Below are positions 24,335-36,309 of a DNA stretch of 64,000 bases, one piece after another. The DNA comes from Ligula intestinalis (lineage: Eukaryota > Platyhelminthes > Cestoda > Diphyllobothriidea > Diphyllobothriidae). The notes below the pieces were generated by a model. It had not been told where the DNA came from. It worked only from the letters and a program-made list of their open reading frames with translations, and searched no databases. Position 1 is the first letter of the stretch. Each line of letters opens with the position of its first letter. The position numbers were made by a program, and so were the translations under genes. Where the stretch lies: assembly GCA_036362985.1 (NCBI GenBank), contig JAYGXS010000005.1, positions 2,169,134 through 2,233,133 of the forward strand, in the 5' to 3' direction.

Positions 24335-24641
24335 ACTTCAACGGGTTGAGGACAACGATTGTGAGATGTTTTATGTGTTCCTCGGCAGTAGAACTGGCCA
24401 CCAATAGGTCGTCAATATAGACATACACGAAGGGTAGGCCACGGAGCACCCAATCCATAAACCTCTGGAAGGTTTGAGAGGCGTTGTGAAGTCCAAACGG
24501 CATGCGCAGGAACTCGAAAAGGCCAAATGCGGTGGTGACGGCCGTCTTTGCAACATTCTCCGGGGCAATGGGAATCTGGTGGAAGGCACGGACCAGGTCA
24601 ACAGTTCGAGAACACGGACTTGCCGAATAGGGAGCCAGCAA
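24174..24641 (-). pseudogene. Gypsy reverse transcriptase
   Basis: The reading contains DLVRAFHQIPI, the FLRMPFGLHNASQTFQRF motif and VYVYIDDLLVAS with the active-site Asp pair. The element copied its RNA with this enzyme. The N-terminal fingers lie in another frame (24872-24657), with SPLQMVPK and DYRALN-type motifs. Confidence 0.88.
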
Positions 24642-25212
24642 AATCCTGACGATGTGTTACAGGGTATCGGTCCTGGTGGTGACGTTGTTCAGGGCCCGAT
24701 AGTCACCGGAGGGACGCTTATCACGAGAAGTGGCCTTGGGGACCATTTGGAGGGGTGAGGCCCATTTGCAGTATGTGCTCAAACTCAGCCTTGGCGGCTG
24801 CCAGTCTTGCAGGCGCGAGACAGCGGGGCCTGGAAAACACCCGGAGGCCAGCAGTCCGGATGCGATGGACAACTTTGTGCGGCGGGGTGGCTACACCGAA
24901 GTTCAGACGTATTAGAGCAGGGTAGTTGGCAAGGAGCTGCCGAAATGGACTATCTGGATCAGGCTCCAAGACGGCGAGGTTGCGGGACACCTCAGATGAA
25001 GGGATGCCTCGGTCTGCCAGCTTGGTGGTCTGGTTATGCAGACTTGAGTGACGGCAGTTGACCATAAGATCAAAGGCAGTGAGGATGTCTGCACCAAGAA
25101 TGGCAGTAGAAACGTCAGCAACAACAAATATCCAAGGTAAGAGACGTCGGAGACCGATATCCAGTGACAGAGAACACGTGTCGAAGATGGCAATGGGCGA
25201 GGTATTTACGGC

Positions 25213-25428
25213 CTAAACGAAGAGGCTAGGGTTAAGGTAACGACGGTCGGCTTCTGAAGGCGGGATGAGACTCAGTTGAGCACCAGTGTCGACAAGGAAA
25301 CGTCTGCAAGTATGGCTGTCACAAACGTAAAAATTGCGACCGGTCGAGTTTCCAGAGAGCTTGGCTGCATTTACTCTCCGGCCGAGGCACTTCCCTGTGA
25401 GAGCCTGAAGGAACAGGGTTGAACACAA
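25213..25428 (-). pseudogene. Gypsy aspartic protease
   Basis: The reading FLVDTGAQLSLIPPS contains the DTGA active site of retroelement proteases. Continuation toward the reverse transcriptase is at 25193-24912 in another frame. Confidence 0.75.
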
Positions 25429-25601
25429 CGTCCAGCCTTGTCACCACAAGTAAGGTGATGCCAACATAAGTCGGGGGTTCTTTGAGGAGAAAGGGAACGA
25501 CGCCGGTTCTGGCCGGTGAGATGATATCGATTGTGGCTGCCAAAACGCTGGGATGGGCCGTTGGAGTTGAGTAACTACCTGTTCGCAATGTTCGCCGACA
25601 G

Positions 25602-26137
25602 TTAAGCAACCTGTGCTTTGAGCTCAGATAGTTCAGAGCTAACGTCAGTTACTGGCTGTGAAATGTGAGCCACTGTCCCGGTGGAGATTCGTTGCACTTC
25701 GATCATCTGATCTGCCCTCTTAGCTAGCGTCGAAGCATACATGTCGTCGGAGCCAGCAGCAAGTATGGTCTGGATGGAAGCGGGCAGCCGCTCCAAAAAC
25801 ATCTTTTTGCAGTACTTATCATCAATTATCATGTCGCTGAGGAGGGAGCGCATCCGATGCAGGAGTTCGGATGGCTTGCGATCGCCTAATGGTTCTTCAC
25901 TGACCAGAGAATGATAGCGCTGGCGGGCAGAGACGGTGGTGAGTTGCAACAATTTCGACTTCACTCAACGAGGTCCGCACCTGAGCTAAGATGGTGAGCG
26001 GAAGAGCCTCAACCAACTTGTAAAACTTGTCAGTTTCCTTTGTGATCTTTGCGGAGTGAAAGGAGGCTGCAATCCGCTAGAAGCAGAGTTAAGGCGCAAG
26101 TTGCCAGTTATCTGGATACGTCTCGGGAGTTGTCATA
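25602..26137 (-). pseudogene. Gypsy gag
   Basis: The start codon may be at 26137 on the - strand, followed within about 20 codons by stops and then by readable gag sequence. The 25964-25602 part reads RQRYHSLVSEEPLGDRKPSE, then LLHRM and FLERLPASIQTILA. That wording is typical of gag in CsRn1-like and other flatworm Gypsy elements. A frameshift near 25960 joins the two parts. Confidence 0.75.
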
Positions 26138-26313
26138 ATGGAGGCCGATGTAGATGAATGCAAGGAGAAGGTGTGTACTGCAAATAGTCAGCACATGTCT
26201 AATTCAGCGATTTGGAAGAAGAGCGTGTTCGTCGGGAGGTCACCAATGTCGCAAGTTATCGCGTCGACCACAGAAGGCTTCCCCAAATCAAGGCAGGTAA
26301 GACAGCGTTGGTG

Positions 26314-27480
26314 TTTTATTAGTTGTGAAAATATAAAATTAAACAATCGCTACTCTTTGTGATTGTTTATTCACAGCACAACATGTAAAAAAAGAAGCCT
26401 CTTTTTCGCAGCGTTTAATATCGTAGGACATACCTCAGATATCAAAAAACGTTGGATTTTGCCCCATAACACCTATTTTTGCCCCAATTTCTTGATTTTA
26501 ACGGAACTGATTTCTAGTAAACAGCAGTTCGCACCTCAAGTCAACTTAATGAGCCAAATCAGCAACCACAGATGTGTGTTAAGTCATTCACTCAAATTGT
26601 GATCTTCACATTTCGTCAGACAGGTAATACACTGCAAGTTATAACGTCAAGCATATACTCCTAAATGTACTCCTTAAATGATTTCTTATGACACCGACCA
26701 CCGACAAATAGAGCGAAAATCTGTTTCAATCATTTCATAAGCGTGATATTTACTGGAACAGCTGGAAAATTTCAAACTTCTGTCAATATGGTTGACAGAC
26801 TATGTTTTTTAGTTGAAGCCAAATACTAGCAGTTCATATTACCACAGAGGTCAGAATATGTTCTTTCGGGAATTGCACATACGCGAAAGCCAGCTGGGCG
26901 TGTTAGGATGCAACTGACTGACAAAATATAGTCGACTGGCCTGCATTACCCACAAGTTAAGGGTCGAATGCCACTTTGCGTCCCAGACATTTTTCCGCAA
27001 TCTTATGTATTCCCAACAAAATAACGCACCATAAAAAACACAGGAATGTAATTATATTGCTTACTTATAGTTTATTGGGAGTGACAAAGTTTGACATTTT
27101 TTCGTTTTTTATACCTTATAGTTTATGGGGTTTCTTGCTAGTCCTGAAATCATTCGTTCTTTCCCTATTTCAACCCTACCTGAGGTCAAAATTATCGTTC
27201 CGGAGTTAGATTAATATAGTTCGCTGTTCAAGTGCCACGCAAATCTTTAAATTCACCAATTTATGTTATTTTATTGTATTTCATTTATTTGGGTCATTTA
27301 TAGCGAAGTTTTTATTCCCGTTTAGTTTATAGTTCATCATTATTTCTGCTACTTTAATTTAAGCTTTTCAGTTTTTTTATTTACTTGGTGAGGATAGTAG
27401 GCAATGCCTTTGAAAACCCTATTTAGAACGTGTACAAGCACACATAAAAATTTACCACTACTAACATTGTATTGGCAAAC
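26314..27480. other. AT-rich DNA, no gene recognised
   Basis: The readings at 26138-26602 and 26976-27209 carry no motifs. The region lies between two - strand retroelements. Confidence 0.45.
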
Positions 27481-27483
27481 AGT

Positions 27484-27602
27484 GAGTAGCATTTTTTAAA
27501 AATATATGTCTGGTTTTTAGAGGTCAGACTTGGAGGGAGGAGAGTAGCATTGTTTTTTACAATATATGTCTGGTTTTTAGAGTTCAGACTTGGAGAGAGG
27601 AG
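27484..27602. repeat. Two tandem units of about 60 bases at the 3' side of a LINE
   Basis: The unit contains atatatgtctggtttttaga and tcagacttgga and occurs twice in a row. CR1-like elements often end in short tandem repeats, but the unit here is unusually long. The neighbouring LINE runs on the - strand, so this is downstream of its reverse transcriptase. Confidence 0.7.
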
Positions 27603-27639
27603 AGGGAAAGTATGCAATTATCCAAGCGTTGTTTGTAAA

Positions 27640-29700
27640 TTTGAAGTGAAGTGGCCTCCACGATTGACTAAGGAAGGTTGTTCCACTGTTGTGTGACACG
27701 TTGCGTGAAGAATTCAGAGCGGAGGTATAGCTTGGACATTTTCGTGCGCAGCTTCATCGTGTGCCCATGGAGATGAGGCGAGAGGGGCCACCGAAACATT
27801 TCTTCAAAGCGAAATACTTGCTCAAGACCGTTTATTATCTTGTAAACTAGGATAAGATCCCCTCTTTGTTGCCTGTAATGCAGAGGGAATACATTTATGC
27901 ATGCCAGTTTATCTATAGTGTGCTTCTCTGGACCTCTTAATAGCTTTGTTGCCCAACGCTGCACTTTCTCCGGGCATGCTGTGTCCTTTGCTAGCCATGG
28001 CCGCAACGCCTATATGTCATACTCTAGGTTTGATCGAACAAATGTGCCGTACACTCTGCCAAAGAGATCTTCATCGAAGGCTAGAAACGCCCTTTTGATA
28101 TCGTACAGCACTCCCGTGGCTTTATTTGCAGCTTTCACAGATTGTAATGAGGGCTTCAGATTACTCTGCATCCAAATGCCGAGGTCCTTTTGCGTAGATG
28201 CTACGGGAATTTGAATGTTTGTCAGGTGATATGTCCTGTTGCTCTGGGGGATAGGGTAGTTTGTTGGACGCAGGTGGAGGACGGCACACTTTTGCACATT
28301 TAAATCCAGCAGCCATCTCTCGGACCACGTCTGCAAATTGCAAAGATTATTTTGCAGAGCATCTCGGTCGCTTGGGCGCTTAATGACCTGCCAGAGATTA
28401 ACGTCATCGGCAAGCATGATTTTACCGCAGTCCAGTTCTTGAAGGCTGTCATTTACATAGAGAATGAAGAGTAGAGGACCGAGAACGGAGCCTTGAGGAA
28501 CCCCACTAACTACATCAGCCCAGTCCAATTTACCCTCCCCTATGCAAACGCGTTGTTTTCGACCGACTAAGAATGACCGGATTCAGTCCAAAATTTTCCC
28601 CTTGATGCCAAGAACGCTCAGTTTATGTCAAAGGCGTTGATGGGGCACGCTGTCAAAGGCTTTGCGGAAATCGATGATCAGAACGCCCACTTTGAAGCCC
28701 TCTTCTAAGGAACTTGTCCAGGCCTCAATTGAATTCAGTAAATTGGAAATGCAGGAGCGCCCTCGCCAAAAGCCATATTGGAAATTTTGTATGATGTCAC
28801 TTTCATCGCAAAATGTTAGTATGGCCTACTTGACAAGGACTTCCATCATTTTGCAGGAAAGGCAAGTCAAGCTTATGGGCCGTAAGCTGTTTGCGTATAT
28901 TTTGCTACCTCCCTTATATAACGGTCCGATGTTGGCCATTTTCCGCTGCAAAATCAAGTCCCCTGTTCTCATGGAATGCTCGAACAGAATTAAAAGAGGC
29001 ACCGATAGCTCGGTCGACAGTTCTTTAAGTATCAGTACAGGGATCCCATCCGGTCCAGGAGACTTGTCTGGTTTGATGTGACTGAGGACATGTCTCACGT
29101 CTGCGACAGAAAAGGTAACAGTTTCAATAATGGCTGTACCTTCGCCAACTTCTACTCCCAAATTGTCATTTTGCGATTCCATCATAAATGCCGATCTGAA
29201 AAACTCCGACAGTAACTCTACTTTCCGCGGTTCTTCCGTTACTACGTTCCCGAGGTTATCCTTTAGAGCTGCAATGTCGTCTCGGTGCTTCCTTCGACTA
29301 CGGATGTATGCATAAAACTTCTCTGGACATATTGTGGCTTGTGCTGTAAGTTGACGCACAAGGGCAGTTCTAGAATTTAGCATTTCCTTACGGCATATAT
29401 TTCGTTGCGCTTTATATTCGGCAAGTGATTTTGAATCTTGAAGATGCTCGTACTTTTTCCACAATCTTTGTTTCTTCTTCATGGCCCTTTTTATCGGCTG
29501 GTTGACATATAGAAGTCTGGCACATGGTCTTATTTCTTCCATTGGGCAATGGACTTCAATTAAACGCTCTACAGTCGCTTGGATATTCTGCCGTAATTCA
29601 TTTGCATCGTTCGTACTGGGTAGCCAGTTTTCTGCGGAAGCGGTACGTCTCAGTTCTTCAGAATAGGCTTTCCAAATATTTCTGCGCCTTTTTTATTTGC
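27640..29700 (-). mobile_element. CR1-like LINE, 5' truncated
   Basis: Three readings on the - strand give, in order, the start of the reverse transcriptase (29542-28826: SPGPDGIPVLILKE, PLYKGGSK, RPISLT), the middle (28528-28010: GVPQGSVLGPLLFILYVND, LADDVNLW) and the C-terminal region (28006-27668: RGDLILVYKIINGL, HLHGHTMKL). The active-site box is LADD rather than the usual FADD. Stops and shifts lie between 28529 and 28826. The endonuclease and ORF1 are absent. It is related to, but clearly diverged from, the LINE at 49040-54500. Confidence 0.85.
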
Positions 29701-29709
29701 AATTTTGGA

Positions 29710-30530
29710 GACAGAAGTTAACACACGCAGGTATAAGCAACGTGGTCGCTTAACCCAAGTGGCGGCTGTGAGTTCACTTCCCTTGTGACCCCATCTTCTT
29801 TACTAAAAACGAGATCTAGTTTTAGTTTACGATAGTATTTCGTTATGTGAGTTAATCTTACTAAAGTATGCGTTTTTAGTTAGTTGATTTTGGTGTGAGC
29901 TATTTGTTGTTGAAGTTATTTATTTTCCAATATTTGCAAAATTGCACACTTCAATTATCGAGCGCGTTTTGTTGACAACCACTATGCTATCTTAATAATC
30001 ATTCTGGTTTTTTTACTTAATAAACTTTATTTGATATTTACATTTCATTCCCTTTGAACTACTCAGACAGCATACGCTCGGTCCTGTATTACAGCAAGAT
30101 AGGGGTTCCGCATTCTCATCTCGTACCCAAAGTCAAATTCTGCTACGCTTATTAGCTTCACCGTGGAAATTACCATCTGTGATCATGATTTTCTGTAGAA
30201 TTTGAGAGATCGGCATAATAAATCAGGTGATCTGATCTGTTAGACCAAACTTTTGTTTTTTAAACGACTATAAAAGCCAGATATTATCAAAGCAAATATT
30301 CAGTTAACTATGAGTTCATGGTCCGAAATGAACAAGTGCTGCCTCCTCGCTGTCGGTGAGAACGGGTATGAGTAAGCTGTATAGAAATCTGATTTGGTTT
30401 AGCTCAGGATATAAAAGATTGAGCTAGGTCAGGGAATGGGACAACTAGTGAGGAGGGGCGTCAACCCTGTTAGAAGATTCGTTTGTAACCATAAATGTAA
30501 CGGAAAGTCACCTCGACTAAGGAAACATGG
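29710..30530. other. AT-rich DNA, no gene recognised
   Basis: There is no reading with a known motif and no RNA gene. Repeat 30540-31400 begins at its right side. Confidence 0.45.
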
Positions 30531-30539
30531 ATCAAAGGG

Positions 30540-31400
30540 TACGCCCTTCCTCCCTTCAATTGTTCAATGTCGTTTGAAAAAGGGAGGCACTTGAGAACTC
30601 CGAGGTGGGTAGATTGAGGGCGTGGCAGAACTGAATTCGGTCAGTGAGGGCAGGAGAGTTGTTGAGCAGGGGTGTCAATCCTGTTAGGAGCTTCGGTCGC
30701 CACCTCAATGTTTGACAGAAAGGCATCGACTGGTATCGACTGAGTGAACATGGCTTAGTAGGCACTCCCTACCTTTCTTCATTGCGAGCATTCGCTTACT
30801 TCGCCTGGTCGGTCACGTACGCAACTTCAGAAGACATGTCTTACCGTGTACATAAAATCTTCATTTTGGACATTGCGTTGCTTGTACACGTGTTACGGCC
30901 TCGCTGATTTTTGCACTGGCCGTTTTTTGATCTTTTGAATGCAAAGACAGACTTATGCGGAATCCAGCATCGATGCTGCATGGAACATTTCTGTTTGTGC
31001 ATTACCACAAGACAGCATTCTCGTGCATGCTCCCAAAAGAAAACTGAATAGTGAAAGATTTAAAAGGAATCAAAATTTACTGTTGGCATCATATACTGCA
31101 TATTACCCCAATGTGTTCTTATTTTAGTGGCGACATTTTTCGCATCCCGGTCAGAATTCCCCCCAAAGTCCATGTGAATGAGAATAGGAGAAAACGGCAT
31201 ATGCTGTTTTAGCAGACAAATCCACTTATAAATTCTGCCAACGTTTGCATTTCAGGTATTAATATTTAACTTTGACAAAAAAGCAGTTACTAGGGGAATT
31301 TGCAGATTTGAATAATTCAGTTGACCCAATTGAAAAAACGTTGAAAACAAGATGTATATTAAAAAGCATAAACCAAAAATGCGTTTCTGGATATAGGGTC
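30540..31400. repeat. Inverted partner of 1140-1980
   Basis: The match includes the tcagaattccccccaaagtc word at 31151 and the reverse complement of the sub-repeat family at 30600-30740. It continues on the right into sequence resembling the 36830-37050 repeat (cttatgaaaatggccat). Confidence 0.75.
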
Positions 31401-31459
31401 TTATGAAAATGGCCATAAGGGTCATGCTTAGAAAATACATATCATCGAGCAAAAAGTAC

Positions 31460-32690
31460 GCACGGAACGAAAGTCTGATACTCGCACGATTATAAAAAAA
31501 GAAAATTTTAATAAAAGGCTACTCCTTATAACGGGCTTTTTTTAAGTAGGCAGATAACGAATACCCATGTACGAAACCTTTTCCCAAGTGTAATTTCAAA
31601 TTAAAATTGGAGATTGTTAAAAACCAAAATGTGGTCAAAATTTTAAACTGCAGTTTGTTGTTAAAAAGCTGCACACATTGGCAAAAACAATTATTGAAAC
31701 AGGATTTTCGCTAATACAATTTTTGGAAAAAACGTTCACAGGTTAGATATACATTACATTTTTTTAAATGAAGATTATTTTTTATTTCTGAATATGAATG
31801 TTGTTCCTCATTCATGGAGTCAATTCCGTCTCGGTAATTATCTATTAGAATTGCGGTTCTGTAGGGGTTATGTTTTAAAGTTTGCTCACTTTTTTGGTGT
31901 TATCCTACAGCATAATTTATAAAAAAATAAGTGTTTTTGCTCAGTCGTACTTAGTACTACTTCACTGTCAACCTACTCCCGATTTAGTCAAAATTAATAC
32001 CCTGTACCTTCAGTTAATTGAATTAAAAGAGAAAATTTTCTGTAATAAAGTGTTTTACAGGACTTATTATAATCGGTGGATCAAAATGACGTGANNNNNN
32101 NNNNCAAATCTATGCTTTCCTGCCAAATCAAATTCGTTTATGCCCTCTGCATGAATTCTTATCCATACAGTACGCAAGAGCCTACTAAACCGGGGACAAA
32201 TGCTAATACACTAACGTAAACAATTGATAGGGCCAAGGTGGCGCTATCCTTTCTTTCTTTAATTGACACCTATTTAAGTCTTATTATCGTCGGTTCCTCA
32301 CTGTGAACTTTCATTTTTTTGTCCGAGGAGTATGGCATATGCTGCCTTCTTGACAAAAATTTAACTTAATAATTTTGTTACCTTTTTCATTTTACAAACT
32401 GCACCTTCAGTTTCCTTGGATGCATTCACTAACTGATTGATTTACCGAAACAGCTTACGGTATCTAGAAGTATCTAATAAAATATGGCTTTGAAAATAAG
32501 TAACTATAAGTTGATTTTAAATTGAATGTTTAATTACTAGCACCGCATTTGGAGAATTATTTGCTAGTGTTGTATACCTAGCGGAAGATTGCATAATAAA
32601 TCTGCATAATTTTCGATGCTCGGTTTCACCAACTTGACACCAAACAAAAAACCACAAGACAAGATAATAATAAGCAATGTGTAAGCTGCG
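31460..32690. other. AT-rich DNA with a 10-base assembly gap
   Basis: N bases stand at 32095-32104. No gene was recognised on either side; the reading at 31882-32094 stops at the gap and has no motif. Confidence 0.5.
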
Positions 32691-33460
32691 ATTGGTTCGC
32701 TGGAAATAGACCTACCATTCCTTTCATCATTCCCGGAAGAGGAAGAGGGAGAAGAGACGATTTCTGGGACCAAGGTGCATTCTGACTGACGTTTCCAAAG
32801 CGTGCTCACTTTCATTGTGAGAGCGTGATGTCAGATGAATATGTCCGACCAGAAAACTTGTCTAATGATCATGCGTCAATCGATTGCACCGATCGATTTC
32901 TGCGGCTGTCTGAATTGCTTGTGCTCTAAATAGCGTCTTTATGAACTGTGTCAAGGCATTTTTGTGTCTCGTTAGCGTTTCCACCTGCCGGCCCTGCTTG
33001 TCGCTCTCTCCGCTAGACCTTTTGCATCGTTCTGAGCCTATGTTAGCCTTCTGCGGAGCGCTTGGTAGACGTAATATAGATCAATGGTTCTGTTTATTGA
33101 ACAAGCCTAGGACCAACTTTGTTGCAGCAATCTGGCCATTTGTCGTTGGATTTGTCTATTACGCTAACTTTTTTAAAGCCGAATCTGTGTTTTTTTCTGC
33201 TGTAAGCGGACATAGACCAATAAAGATTATCCTCGCGGTTGATTGTGAGCTGGTGCTCATGCAACCTTGTGCCAAAGCGTCTTCCCAGTTTCACCGACAT
33301 ACCATACAGTGCAGGTTCCCGACTACAGCTGCACAAAAAAGAGGTTATTTTATTTTTCGGTAAAAGTTCAGTAAATATTATGTGGATGTCAATTATTGTA
33401 GGGCAGCTAACTAGACTTATACACGGTTGCTCTCCGCTTAGATGAATCCACAACGCCTGA
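32690..33460 (-). mobile_element. PLE 3' part, - strand
   Basis: Around 33330-33290 the - strand holds YVGETGK in one frame and then GRRFGTRLHEHQLTINRED in the next frame, the core of a GIY-YIG domain broken by a frameshift. Further on come KHRFGFKKV and NDKW. Downstream, 32830-32728 contains gaaacgtcag and the ggaagaggaaga segment seen at other PLE ends. Reverse-transcriptase remains may lie at 34900-35225. Confidence 0.6.
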
Positions 33461-33469
33461 ATAGACTTG

Positions 33470-34160
33470 AAACAATACTAAACGTTTGGTGAATGCCACT
33501 TTACGCAATCCACTCTGCCAAATAATGTTCATACTTTTAAGAACAGTATGGATAACGCCAGGGTTTCAACTTTCAATAAAGCGCGTGCTGTTAACGAAAT
33601 GCCGTAATTTTCGAAACACTGGTATCATGTGGCGGATGGCCAGAATGCCTATCCTTCCTTCGTCCTCCAAGGCCCAAGGTCACACGTCTTCATAAATAAC
33701 TGTTTAAATGTTTTCTTTCACTGGCGCCCCCATTCTGCGGGGCTTGGCCTCGCAAATGTTCTGGCATGAACATGAACTCCTGTTGCTTGGTAAACTGGTG
33801 TAAATTGATGGAAATTCGACCTCATACTGGCGTAATGTATCGGAAAAAGGAAAATCGCTCTACTGAAAATCTTAAAGTAGGTCGTTTCTCTTAAGAGTCA
33901 AAGGCAAAAAGGATCTCTAAGGACAGTTCTACTGTCCTTTCAAAAGCAGGTTTTAATCGATGTCTTTAACATGCACAATGTGCGGTTGTACGTCAAATTT
34001 GTATTCACGAAATTGCTGTAGCATTGAAATAATCTATGGACACCAACCATAAACTGCAAAGGCAAAACAAAATTCAATGACTTAAGCACTACAAAGTTAC
34101 ATTCGACTTCGGGTCTGCTTCGAATTCCACCCACGTTTGTCATTTCGCTAAGAACCTTAC
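33470..34160. other. No gene recognised
   Basis: Short readings only (33486-33695, 33940-34182), without motifs. Confidence 0.4.
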
Positions 34161-34162
34161 TT

Positions 34163-34330
34163 TTAAATGATAAACTAACCAAGTTAATCGAACGAACATT
34201 TCGATTAATTCAGCATCGGGAAACTACAGTAATACAAAGGAGCATTGAATTTAGAAAAAAATGTTTAGCAACCCAAGAGGAGGAGAGGTGTCAAGGGATC
34301 AGAGGGGTCATCATTCAGTCATAATTAGGG
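34163..34330 (-). repeat. PLE-end-like repeat, relative of 54508-54745
   Basis: The words cgaacgaaca, ttcgattaattca and ctacagtaata match the left arm of the inverted repeat at 54508. The following gaggtgtcaagggatcaga matches the spacer there on the opposite strand. Confidence 0.5.
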
Positions 34331-34871
34331 ACGTAAAAAAGGTGTCCGACAATTATTTCTTACCACCCTGTCGTTTGGAAAATGTAATGTAAGACATAAG
34401 GTTTTCTTCTCAGCCGTCGACAGTTCCGACACGGCTGGAACTTCCTTCATAAACTTATTGATAAACTGCTCAGGAAAGCTCTGTTCTTTCGGGGTGTTTT
34501 TAATGAGTGTGCGTGGATTCCTTAATCTCTCGAGAAGATATTATCCTGGATCGAATACAGAGGCAGAAAACTAGCTGGCTTGGAGAAATAAAACAGTAGT
34601 TGTTAGAAGCCCAGCCTAACCGAATGCCAACAGAGTCTTGCAGGCTGCGTTGATGCGCCGTACCTGCGGACTGCCGCAACGTCAGATTCCTTCATTGTGA
34701 CTATGTCCAAGCGATAAACTTAAACCTCTCAACCGGACACACACGCATGCGAGAGCACGCGCGTGCCCAACCGGTCGAAGTTCCTCAAGAGCCACTTAAG
34801 TGCACTACACGGCAGGTGATCCTATTCCAACGTGCCTAATCATGCCACAATTGAACGCGCTCGATAATCAC

Positions 34872-35225
34872 TTACGAGTATGTGTCACATCTCAGACAGT
34901 TGATTAAACACGTACTGACAAGGGCATCGCCAGTCCTCCTCTGGTGGAGGCTTCGCCCACCGCGGCCAGCGACATTACTGCCATCTGAGAAAGCACCTTC
35001 GAATTTTGTGAACAATAAATCCTCCTCCAGATGGCTACTAAAGTTACGCCTCTCTTGCTTTGTAAATTCTTGGGGACACCAAAGGACGTACTTGGACGGT
35101 GCCAACAGCTTTTTCCATAGTCTCCTGTGAAGTACACTTCTACTTATGGTTCCACCAGATTGAAAAGGACGTCCAGCAATGGGAAAGAACCTGCCTGTTC
35201 TCTTTTTCTGAAGTGAAGGTTGCAC
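34872..35225 (-). pseudogene. Possible PLE reverse-transcriptase fragment
   Basis: The - strand reads PLLDVLFNLVEP, similar to the LPFLDV motif near the end of PLE reverse transcriptases, then a stop, VEVYFTGDYGK and a shifted SFGVPKNLQSKRGVTLV, similar to the following PLE region. The match is short and frame-broken, so this is tentative. Nearby PLE pieces on the same strand support it. Confidence 0.35.
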
Positions 35226-35589
35226 GTAAGTGCACCAGCTTCAACCCAAGTCAACTACCTGCTTTTACAAAAATATCATCTACTTACCGAGCATATGATG
35301 GCAGGTCCTACATAAAAGGGGAGAGCTGTTGTCTGTTTTGTTTACACATGAAGGTCTCCGACCAGAATCCCGATTGCAAAATCCTATTTAACAATCTCGT
35401 CACACAGAAATTATATGGTTTGTGAGTTAAATTTTAGTGCCCCGCTGTGTTTTTATGCTAGTGTTACAATTGTGTGAAAAATAACTTCTTTTTTGTTGCG
35501 TTCTTACATAAAAAAGTCCTCACGTGGCAGGGCAAGGCAGGGAAAATCCCCTCTTGACGTAGTTTTGCTTCGCCATTTAACTAAGTGAC

Positions 35590-35830
35590 TTAAACCCAGG
35601 CAACTGCGATCTTCAGGCCATGCTAACTAAGAAGAGAAGAAGTCGGTAGAGGCCAGAATAGCAGGAACAGTATATTGTGCACACAGAAGAACAAAGAACA
35701 GATGGACAGAAATTTCACTTAGAAAGCATACGACCAGCCAGGAGAGCCGACCGCGTCCAAGTGAGGTTTTAGCAGCTAGCATGCAAGCGGCAGCGCGAGC
35801 AGACATTGTCTGGTTGTCTTGAAGGTTATT
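35590..35830. repeat. Dispersed repeat shared with 39943-40130
   Basis: Both copies contain ggcaactg, agaagac/agaagaag, cagtatattctg/cagtatattgtg and gagcagaaa/cagatggac in the same order. No coding content is recognised. Confidence 0.5.
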
Positions 35831-36309
35831 GGCTGGACAGATTACATCGACCAAGGAGTGTCTGCGTCTTATTCGCCGCCGGGAGAAACTAGCCATTGTG
35901 GTATCTGTGATTGACTGTTGCAGAGGCCGCCGTCAGTGCAGACGCCCGCGTTAGCAGCAGTCGCCCTTCGGACCTGCTTGCCTACGTGAAATGAGTAACC
36001 AAAACTCCCGCGAGATAATACTGAAAAGATGACTTGTGAAGTATCTACCACGCTTGCAGACCACTCCCACTCCCGAACCCGACAAAAGTCGAGAAACCGG
36101 AGATGAGGGAGGACGCAGGTGGCTGGAGCGACCAACACTCAACACGCGTAACAACAGCACCACCTCACTGCTAGGTAGGCCGCATTAAGAAAGAGCCACT
36201 AAATCTAACTATCGGCCTGTAGTTAGGTAGACCACACACAAACACTGAGCGGTCTGTGGTGTCTAAGTTATCCCGTCAGATGGCAACCCTCCGAGCCACG
36301 GAAATTATC

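Larger units (their letters stand above)
21920..26313 (-). mobile_element. Ty3/Gypsy retrotransposon of CsRn1 type, decayed
   Basis: The order on the - strand is gag, protease, reverse transcriptase, RNase H and integrase, the Gypsy order. Both borders have a 67-base near-identical repeat starting TGTCGC (21920-21986 and 26247-26313), interpreted as parts of the LTRs. The left LTR may extend to about 22239; the right one appears cut short. Just inside the right repeat, 26231-26245 reads tcgggaggtcacca, like a tRNA 3' end. The CsRn1 group is known to use tRNA-Trp (gtcggggtcacca), and this site is close but not identical. Many frameshifts make it inactive. Confidence 0.85.

Noticed and set aside
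22674..25061. Several + strand readings such as 22674-22934 and 24474-24758
   Set aside because: They are antisense to well-supported Gypsy domains on the - strand.
28662..29081. 139-codon + strand reading
   Set aside because: Antisense shadow of the LINE reverse transcriptase.
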